Shown one piece after another: positions 1-6,742 of a DNA stretch of 15,224 nt (its first letter is position 1; each line of letters opens with the position of its first letter). The notes under the pieces were generated by a model. It had not been told where the DNA came from and made no database searches. It saw only the letters and a program-made list of their open reading frames with translations. Source of the stretch: Lunasporangiospora selenospora (lineage: Eukaryota > Mortierellomycota > Mortierellomycetes > Mortierellales > Mortierellaceae); the NCBI GenBank assembly GCA_015680635.1, contig JAABOA010000048.1:7418-22641 (forward strand), in the 5' to 3' direction. Both the position numbers and the translations under genes were made by a program.

Positions 1-1
1 G

Positions 2-1033
2 GATCATGAGCAGCCCAATCTATTCACCCAGGCGCCTCGTCGCGACATTCACATGCAATGGAACATCCAACAGTATCTGCCAGTAGCTCTTCATAACGAA
101 TTCAAGGCGACTGTTGGGGAGTTCATTGATCAAGTGTATAGATTCCGCCATCAGAAAGCCCTTGCCACACCAAAGGGCACCACCAATGGAAGTGCTAACG
201 ATGACACAAACGGAGACGAATCTACAAATGGTGTAGGTCACGGCAACGAAAACACCAGCGGCGCTAGCAAGAGTGGAACAAAGGCGGACAAAAAGACGCA
301 AGAAGTGGTTGCTTTTAAGAAGAAGCTGATATCTCAGTCTATGTCTCGACGACTACTTAAAGTCTTCCCTGAGCTGATGGCTAAACGACGTGATGCCCAG
401 AAGGATCCACAGTTGGCTGTAATGTTTGCTTTTCCACGGCAGCCAGGTACACATCTCAAGCTTACAAACCCGGCATTGGAGCTGGTAAAGTCGATATCAG
501 CTGTACTCTCCGTGGACTCGACTATCGAGCGAGAGGTCAGGGTCCTGCGAAAGAATTTGTTGGATCTAATCGAGGTTCGAGAATTTTCTGCAGAGGCAAT
601 GTTCACCAACCCTTGCGAGTCGTTTGTTCTCCGTGGAGTGATTTGCTCATACTGCAACTACTGCCAGGATCTGGATTTCTGTCGGGACCCACACCTACTA
701 CCAAGGATTCGACCAGAGACAGGGGAGATGATCTTGGGAGCATGGCGATGTTTTGAATGCAAGGAGGAGTACGACCGAGATGCGATAGAGGAGTCGATGG
801 TAGCGATCGTCGAGCGTATGGTAGAACAATTCCAGATGCAAGACCTTCGTTGTCTCAAGTGTCGACGGGTCAAACCAGATCATTTGGGTGAATGGTGTGA
901 ATGCTCGGGCAAGTTTGTGACCGTGCTAAGCCGAAATGAGTACCTTCGAAAGATGAAAGTATTTGAAAATATTGCCGAGTTTTATAGCCTGCATTTGCTT
1001 AGAGAAGTGGTTTCCTGGACTCTTTCTACCTGA
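2..1033 (+). CDS. POL2: DNA polymerase epsilon catalytic subunit, C-terminal part (5' truncated)
   Basis: This is the end of the large catalytic subunit of the leading-strand replicative polymerase. The frame is open from base 2, so the gene begins outside the window; 343 residues are present. Two cysteine modules near the C-terminus are diagnostic. The first has Cys215, 218, 221 and 227 (CSYCNYC...DFC) followed by Cys250 and 253 (WRCFEC). The second has Cys284, 287, 299 and 301 (LRCLKC...WCEC). In the family these metal-binding modules hold the polymerase to its B subunit and are needed for replisome assembly and checkpoint function. The region before them (WNIQQYLP onwards) is the inactivated second polymerase half. 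An Asn/Gly/Ser/Thr-rich stretch at about residues 59-100 looks like a lineage-specific disordered linker. The frame ends in TGA, 19 bases before an AATAAA. No intron is needed. Identification is confident from the cysteine pattern and the surrounding residues. Confidence 0.93.
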   Translation, partial: DHEQPNLFTQAPRRDIHMQWNIQQYLPVALHNEFKATVGEFIDQVYRFRHQKALATPKGTTNGSANDDTNGDESTNGVGHGNENTSGASKSGTKADKKTQEVVAFKKKLISQSMSRRLLKVFPELMAKRRDAQKDPQLAVMFAFPRQPGTHLKLTNPALELVKSISAVLSVDSTIEREVRVLRKNLLDLIEVREFSAEAMFTNPCESFVLRGVICSYCNYCQDLDFCRDPHLLPRIRPETGEMILGAWRCFECKEEYDRDAIEESMVAIVERMVEQFQMQDLRCLKCRRVKPDHLGEWCECSGKFVTVLSRNEYLRKMKVFENIAEFYSLHLLREVVSWTLST

Positions 1034-1051
1034 AAGTAATACAGGTTAGTT

Positions 1052-1057
1052 AATAAA
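1052..1057 (+). promoter_or_regulatory. Probable polyadenylation signal of the POL2 gene
   Basis: An exact AATAAA lies 19 bases after the POL2 stop codon, in AT-rich sequence and ahead of the convergent VPS29 gene. Position and exact match support the call. No transcript data are available. Confidence 0.5.
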
Positions 1058-1204
1058 ACATCCCCAAGTAGATGGGCAATTATTGAGTCTATATCACTGG
1101 ATATTAGGATGTGAATGTGCACAGGCGTCAATCATAAAAGGTAGATTCTTTTGGAGAGAGATTTTACTCGCTATTGTTTCATAAAAAAGGAAGAGGGGGA
1201 GGGG

Positions 1205-1224
1205 GGATTGGGGCAGCCCAATCC
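1205..1224. repeat. Perfect inverted repeat in the shared 3' region of POL2 and VPS29
   Basis: GGATTGGG and CCCAATCC form an 8-bp perfect stem around a 4-base GCAG loop. It lies between the converging POL2 and VPS29 stop codons and directly follows a G-rich run. It could fold in either transcript. No function is known from sequence alone. Confidence 0.5.
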
Positions 1225-1277
1225 TTGGCTCTGCACCAAAGGGGCCGAATGAAAATGACCCACGTTGTCTACATCCC

Positions 1278-2529
1278 TTAGATGGCACGGTTATCGAATG
1301 GCTTTCTGTACTCAATCTTCTCCACTTTAACCTCCCCATCGATCAGCTGGTAGACGTAAAGTACAACAACAGAACCCTGCAGATCCATGAGAACAAATGA
1401 GGGTGTCACGTCTCTATTCCATCGGTAATTAAAAAACATAGAAACATTGATAAACGTCAGAGCGGTTCCGATGTAACAAGCGAGGATATCAAACACATGC
1501 TAGCTGTCTTTCAATCCCACTCGATGAAATTTAGGGCCCTGGCTGGCCACTCCCGTGTGTTAAATTCGTGTCCCCGCAATGTAGGCTGCATTCAACTTGA
1601 CCGCCATAATTTTGTTGAAATACACCCGTCGGGCACGACGAAATGCAATGAAAGACTTACTCGATCTGGGGATGGTATGCTCCAGTGGCAGAGCCAGGGT
1701 TGACAAAGAATTTGCCCTCGTGCTCAAATGCCTCAAACTTGTGCGTGTGCCCTGTGAGCAAAATGTCGACGTCCATCTGACGAGCTGTGATGTTCAGTGC
1801 TTCGGTATCGCCCCAAGGAATGACTTGGTGTCCATGGACAACGCCGATACGAATTGGTCCATGTGTGATGATCCTTGACAATGGCAATGATGAGTTCTGA
1901 GAGTTGGCCAACAGATATAGGAAAGAGAGAGGGAAAGGGAGAATCCATCGGTTAGACGACGGCGGAATGTTGCTTATACTTTCGGCTTAGAGTCCTTTGT
2001 TCCCTTTGTTCAGGTCTGCTCCTTTACCTGATCATAGTCTCCCCTGACTGATTGGATATCGCCAGCGACGGAGCGCAGGTAGTCGAATGTTTCCTTGTCA
2101 CAAATGTTGCCGACAGAAATGATTTGTTGAATCTTTCCTGGCACCTAGCGCGACAGAAAAGGTTTCCTTCCGCTGCGTTAGCATTTTTCCAAGTAGTCCA
2201 TTCTTTTTCATTTCTTGTTAGAATTGTCGTTGCGAATGTAACTGCTTTTTGCTTTTGTAAATGGACAGGTCGATGAGAGTTAACCCCACTCATATACTCT
2301 GCTCCCATACTCTTTCAATATTTGACTCATACAAGCAGTTTCCTGAACTTGAGTGGGAGGTCGTGCGCCCTGTTGGGGATATGAAGATCGCCTATTACTA
2401 GAACCAGCTACAAAATCAACAGTTCAGTAGCCGTTAACAATAATTCCAGTAACAACTCGAAGAGAATTATCATCCCATCTAGTATCATCGCCCGCAATGC
2501 AATTGAATCAAGCATGTCCTTGGTACCAT
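1278..2529 (-). CDS. VPS29: VPS29, retromer subunit (five exons)
   Basis: VPS29 is the metallophosphoesterase-fold scaffold of retromer, which returns cargo from endosomes to the Golgi or plasma membrane. Exons on the minus strand are 2529-2527 (the ATG alone, tentative), 2407-2333, 2144-2028, 1896-1661 and 1413-1278. The introns of 119, 188, 131 and 247 bp all have GT-AG ends and the phases fit, giving 188 residues plus TAA (human VPS29 is about 182). Visible motifs are [44 protein letters not shown] and NPGSATGAY. With this start the family's metal-site positions are D8, H10, N39, D62, H86, H115 and H117, matching human numbering as I know it. That supports the single-codon first exon even though its donor (GTACCA) is weak. 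The gene is convergent with POL2, and its promoter lies between its start and the 3' end of the Fanzor relic. Confidence 0.9.
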
Positions 2530-2563
2530 TGGTGTAAGGGTGAGTGAAGTCGACGTGTCATGC

Positions 2564-2636
2564 GTGACGTTCAGAAAAGCCATGTACCATTTAGACTTTC
2601 TGATCGTCACATGACAGTGGCTCCAATTAACGTCAC
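2564..2636 (-). promoter_or_regulatory. Candidate VPS29 promoter with paired CRE-like half-sites
   Basis: GTGACGTT at 2564-2571 and its exact reverse complement AACGTCAC at 2629-2636 contain TGACGT, the half-site bound by CREB/ATF-type bZIP factors. They lie about 35 and 100 bases upstream of the proposed VPS29 ATG. An E-box-like CACATG lies between them. The motifs are directly visible, but a role in VPS29 regulation is inference. Confidence 0.3.
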
Positions 2637-2699
2637 CGTAGTCCCGATAATGTTTGCCCAACGAAGCCCGATCCATGTATTTGCTCATATTCGTTTGAT

Positions 2700-2723
2700 A
2701 CCCCAGTCCAGGGAGACTGGGGT
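2700..2723. repeat. GC-rich hairpin just 3' of the Fanzor-like relic
   Basis: CCCCAGTC (2701-2708) and GACTGGGG (2715-2722) pair perfectly around a 6-base loop, and A2700-T2723 extends the stem to 9 bp. It lies about 30-50 bases past the last recognisable Fanzor codons, on the side where guide RNAs of TnpB/Fanzor systems are normally encoded. It might be a relic of the guide-RNA scaffold or an element end, or may be unrelated. Confidence 0.45.
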
Positions 2724-2749
2724 GGGCTTGGGTTTGGGATAGAGATTGG

Positions 2750-5567
2750 AACCAGTAAAGGGTAATGGTCGTCGGCATCTTTCGGCTGAAGGTACAGGGG
2801 GCGTCCCCGTCCAAGAAGGTATCCCTGCACGATGTTGCAAATGTTATACCCAGCCATCACGTCCCTGTGCATGAAAGTTTTGCACTTAGAGTACAGGCGA
2901 CGGATGTCGACTTGGCCTACGAATTCCTCGCATATTGGACACTTCTTGGAGGTGCAAAACGATGTATCCGAGTGACCGTGCCTAGCCAAAAAAAAATAAA
3001 AAAACTTGCAGCATAGGAATTAAGCCCTTACTTTTTGTACAAAGTACAGCTGGAACGAGCCGTGCAAGGAGGACAGTTTCATATTGGATGAGAATTGCCC
3101 AAGACCAATCCCGATGACAACCTTGTTGTTGTCACTCCTCTTCGCTCTCGTCGATCCTCCGATAAGCTCCAGTATGCGATTGGAAATCATCCTGTACTCT
3201 TCCTTAGCGGCTCTCTTTGCATTCCAAAGATGCTTCTTTAGCATGATATCGCCATAAAAGGTTTCAAGGTCTGCTTCTACCTCTTGCACTTTCCTCAAAT
3301 AGTCCTTAATATTCGCTTCAGGTTCGTGGCAGTGCGGGAGCTCTGTCTCGATTTGACTGATGGATTTAGTGCCTTCACTTGATCGATTCATTCTCTGTTA
3401 TAGCCAGTCCCTGAGCTTCATGGCCGACACGTTGCCTTTTGTTTGACCAAGAAATCAAAAAACTTAGCCGGTTTTACTCCGTCTGACCCCACTCCGCCAG
3501 CTGCATTGGAGGTCTTGGATGAAGGCAAGAGGGCGCTTGCCCCCAGGTCAATCCCGAGGACCTTGGTTCGGTGGGGATCACATCCCAAAGAGCTTCGATG
3601 TCGCTTTTGGATTTTACCATATTTCTGATCTGTCATGAAATAATCAGTCCCACCCACAATAGAGGTGATACGAGGTGGCAGTCTGTCAGTGGGCAAGCGC
3701 CTGTACTTCACACAATGGGGTTCGTTGAGCTTGAAGGAAAGAATTTGAGGTCGATGTCCATTTGTCCTAATTAATCATTGTAAGATATACCCTTCCCCAG
3801 TGTATGTGGCCGGCTCAAACGAGTCTTGTCGGATCGTCTGGATGTGGTCCTTCACCTCACCAATCAGCCTTGATAGATCCTTCAACTTTCTCCTTTGCTC
3901 TACCGAACACCCTCCAATGTCGGCTATAAGCTGGTTGATGTGGGGTTCTACTGGCGAGGGTTTCGGCTTTTTAGGTCGAGAAATGTTTATTGGTTCTTGA
4001 GCTAAATCTAGCCGAGGAATCCATGGTTTTCAAGCGTACTGCTGCCGTAAGATATCGGGAGGTTCATGATCAATGGTCCGTGCTCGGATCTTGATAGAAT
4101 ATTGTTTCCGGTGCTTGCACTTTCTCCTAGAGCCACGAAGGAGAGGTTGGACACTTGGTGGGCGGTCAAGAGTCATATGGCGGCTAAAACCAGGTGGTTT
4201 TTCTTCCCTTTGATCGTCCGTGAGGGACCTACTGGGCGGCAATTGCAGGTGTAAATACAAAGGAATCAATAGTCTGCTGCGTAACTAATAAGAGAGGAAT
4301 TTACCTTTCTTTTTTTCACCCATCTAGATACGAAGATTGCTCAGCGTTTGTAACAGAGTGCATTCTTGAACATTATCATTTGTTGCAGGTTGCATCCGAG
4401 TCCTAACTGTTGCTGTAGTTTAAAGTTAACTCTTTCACGGAGGTTGGTGTAGCATACTACGCCAAAGCGGATCCAAACTTCTCTTGCCTCTATTCCTATA
4501 CGTGTTATTTTCTCGACTTTATCATCTGTAGAATGGTAAAACTCTTCATTGTACACTTATCAGCAAGTACATTCACCATTATTACTCTTTTATTCAAGCA
4601 TCCAGAACCTCTCTTATACGATAGTTGGGATTACTCGAATTGTATTCGAAGAATATCACTTGGCAGTCAGGTAATAAAGACGACAGCATCTCATCCACAA
4701 ATCTACCAAGTCTATTTGCTATTTGAGCGTCATCTCGTGGGATGTCATTGGTAACAGGGATCAAACTCCTTACACTTGATCCCAAATCTCAGATTGACAT
4801 CAAGGGTGCTAACTTAGCCACCTCGGGCACAATTGTGTACACTAGCTCTTTCTTGTCCATTGTCATAGGAATCATTTCCTGGCTTGACCTGGTTGTTTAC
4901 AGGCCTGTTGTCATCAATTGACCTAAAGGCGTATTGCCCCTGGAGCCTTGGGTCTCGAGGTCACCACATGTACATGACAGTTTTTTGGAGCTGTTCGTGC
5001 TGGAATTTTCAAGTCCTAGTCTGTGCGCGCGGTACTTGTGTTTTCTTCCATTGGCATGCGGATGAAGTCTTTCCTCATGTTGCTCATTCGCCATCATAAA
5101 AGCATGAGCGGCTTTCTTTTTTTGAGTTATAATGACGGCTTTTCGGGTCCCACCTTGAGTTCTTGCTTTGACATCTTGTATTCGCTGGTGTGGCCTCGGA
5201 GCGTTTCAATCTATTGGACTCGAGTCTGCGACTTGTATTAAACGACCAAACACTTGAATGGCCGTTTTAAACGACTGGTCTGCCCTTTATTTTCTTTTCA
5301 GATATCTTGATCTAGATACAACTGGATAAAGATAGGGACGAAAGTTAATGAGTGTCGAAAAAACTGAGTGGTCATCTCTATAATATCCTCAATGGGTTGA
5401 GAAGATGCATACCGTTTGACTAGAACTGTTCTAAGTGTTTATAATGGTTTGATGATCCCATAAGTCGTCACTGGCCTGAGAGCTGTGGTGTCTTGGGTGC
5501 AATCATTCTCCGAGACAACACTTCGATAGATCCTCAACCGGAGACAGCGAAAATTTGTTTGAGCCAT
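2750..5567 (-). pseudogene. Decayed Fanzor-like (TnpB-related) RNA-guided nuclease gene
   Basis: Fanzors are eukaryotic TnpB relatives, RuvC-fold nucleases guided by RNA and carried on mobile elements. The ATG is at 5567-5565 (MAQTNFRCLRLRIYRS). Coding-like sequence then runs to about 2750 through several frames. Core marks are GIDLG as RuvC-I (Asp at 3549-3547); VVIGIGLGQFSS in the RuvC-II region (3121-3086); TSKKCPIC opening an OrfB-type zinc ribbon (2953-2930); and HRDVMAGYNICN as RuvC-III (Asp at 2863-2861). In-frame stops are TAA at 5439, TAA 4897, TGA 4789, TGA 4594, TGA 4341, TGA 4030, TGA 3775, TGA 3418 and TAA 3398. Frame changes occur near 5300, 5195, 5130, 4575, 4300, 3418 and 2957. 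The zinc ribbon lacks one Cys (RRLYSKC). Segments 5567-5300 and 5097-4594 form a long N-terminal region that I cannot assign to a domain and that might be a second gene of the element. The copy cannot make a full protein. The Fanzor call rests on motif order and on resemblance, from memory, to Mortierella repeat proteins. Confidence 0.72.
2982..3031 (-). other. Probable spliceosomal intron inside the Fanzor-like gene
   Basis: This 50-bp segment begins GTAAGG and ends in a T-rich tract plus GGCTAG. Read through, it puts a TAA in frame (3022-3020). Removed, it joins LYFVQK to ARSLGYIV in frame, giving a smooth continuation of the RuvC-II-region strand. The restored frame and the consensus ends make it a convincing ancestral intron. 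Confidence 0.65.
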
Positions 5568-6611
5568 GGTCGTATATGCCAAAAAAAGAATTGACGACGC
5601 CATCTTACTCATTCAAGGCGGATATGGGAATAACGTATGCTTTGGAGAGAACAGGATAGTTGTCAATTCTTCGCTCACATTTATTCAGCAAAGTCCTGTC
5701 GATCAATCCCTGACTGGCGAATGTCTTGAGACAGTTCTTGTCGATTTTTCTGGAATGGTGTTTCTGAATTCTTCAGTCTCTCTGTACCCGATTTTGAAGG
5801 TCGTAAAGGCGAATCTGAAAATGCACGGACTCGGGTCCGCTTTTTCTACTCTTTCGTCGTTAATTCTTTTGGAGGAGTCTGGAGACTGAGTCAATGACTA
5901 CCCTCCTGAGAGCCGCTGCCCGCAGAGACAGGAGTGCCCTCCCTAGTAGACGCGGCTTTGGTGCATCTACTCTTTGCAACCACGCTAGACGGCCAATCGC
6001 TCCTTCAAGACCAGGGCCTTGGACTTTATCGCGCGCCCTCGCCTTTTCTTTTTTCGATTTGTCTCATCAACATGCAAGTGCAACTCGGTAAGGAGAAAAG
6101 TCTGCAAGGTTGGGCGTGGACATTCAATGGTCTGAAAGGGCTCACCTACTAAAAAGTCTTTTTTTCTCGAGTATTTCTTGCCAGTTAGCCTCGTCGCTGT
6201 TGGCCATACGATCCGAGCACAGAAGGGAGCCGATCGCTTGGACAGTACGCAGGAAGGACACGTCAACTGATCGATCGAATTGGGCTCGACTGGACTGCAT
6301 CTTGGAAGAGGGGGAGGATGCCCTTCGCTTACATTGGCGGTGTTTGTTGGGCGTCGGTTTACAGGGCCTGAAGGGGGCAGACTTCGGTAACAGAAGGCGG
6401 CTCCAGACACTCGCAAACGGGGCTGAGTGGGCCACAGGCACCCGGACCAGAGGCCTTTCACTGACACACCATCTCTGCTGTTTGTCGGTTCAAACTCATC
6501 CCGCATTTGCTTGTCTGCGTTTGTGTTTGCAATCCGCTACATCCCCTGTTGCATCCCTTGTTGCAACCACATCGCATTGGCATTGCATTGGTTCTGGCAT
6601 CGCATCATAGT
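5568..6611. other. Gene-free interval between the Fanzor-like relic and the ABCG gene
   Basis: About 1 kb without a supportable gene. Open frames exist on both strands (for example 5985-6506 minus and 6110-6610 plus), but they overlap one another, show no recognisable domain and read as compositionally simple. The part next to 5567 would be the 5' flank or promoter of the Fanzor-like element. A CCAAT box occurs at about 5992-5996. TGCAT-type short repeats lie at about 6537-6606 (GCATCCCTTGTTGCA, GCATTGGCATTGCATTGG). Confidence 0.5.
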
Positions 6612-6742
6612 CAGCTCTACCCATCTTGCTCTCTTGTCTCACACCTTTCCTCTTGTCTCTCTCTCTTCCACTTCGTTGTCCTCGTCCTCTCTTCCGCCTG
6701 CTTTCCCTTGCTCCCCACGGCAGCATCATCCCCTGATAGACC
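6612..6742 (+). promoter_or_regulatory. Pyrimidine-rich leader / core promoter of the ABCG gene
   Basis: The 130 bases before the ABCG start are strongly C+T-rich (repeated CTCTTGTCTC, TCTCTCTCTTCC, CCTCGTCCTC), the usual look of a fungal transcription-start region and 5' UTR. The first ATG after it, in the context GACCATGG, is the chosen start. No clear TATA box is seen. Confidence 0.45.

Noticed and set aside
2750-5567. TGA read as a sense codon, making the relic intact
   Set aside because: POL2 in the same window ends in TGA at the expected place, the relic also contains TAA stops and frameshifts, and its zinc ribbon is damaged.
5565-5580. ATACGACCAT-like string on the minus strand resembling the start of fungal 5S rRNA
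   Set aside because: Only about ten bases match. The internal promoter boxes and the rest of a 5S gene are absent, and the sequence continues as the Fanzor-like N-terminus.
5566-5889. 107-residue plus-strand open frame starting opposite the Fanzor-like ATG
   Set aside because: It begins in the complement of the ATGGC start of the relic, has no recognised motif, and the minus strand of the same stretch is equally open. It is probably fortuitous.
6026-6207. Small minus-strand gene (MANSDEANWQEILEKKRLFS, with a 44-bp intron 6145-6102)
   Set aside because: The splice ends are possible, but the intron is very short, the product is only about 45 residues with no known family, and overlapping frames look just as open.
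5985-6506. 173-residue minus-strand open frame
   Set aside because: It has no domain, a composition rich in Pro, Ser and Arg, and competing open frames on both strands. It reads as GC-rich promoter-region sequence rather than a gene.
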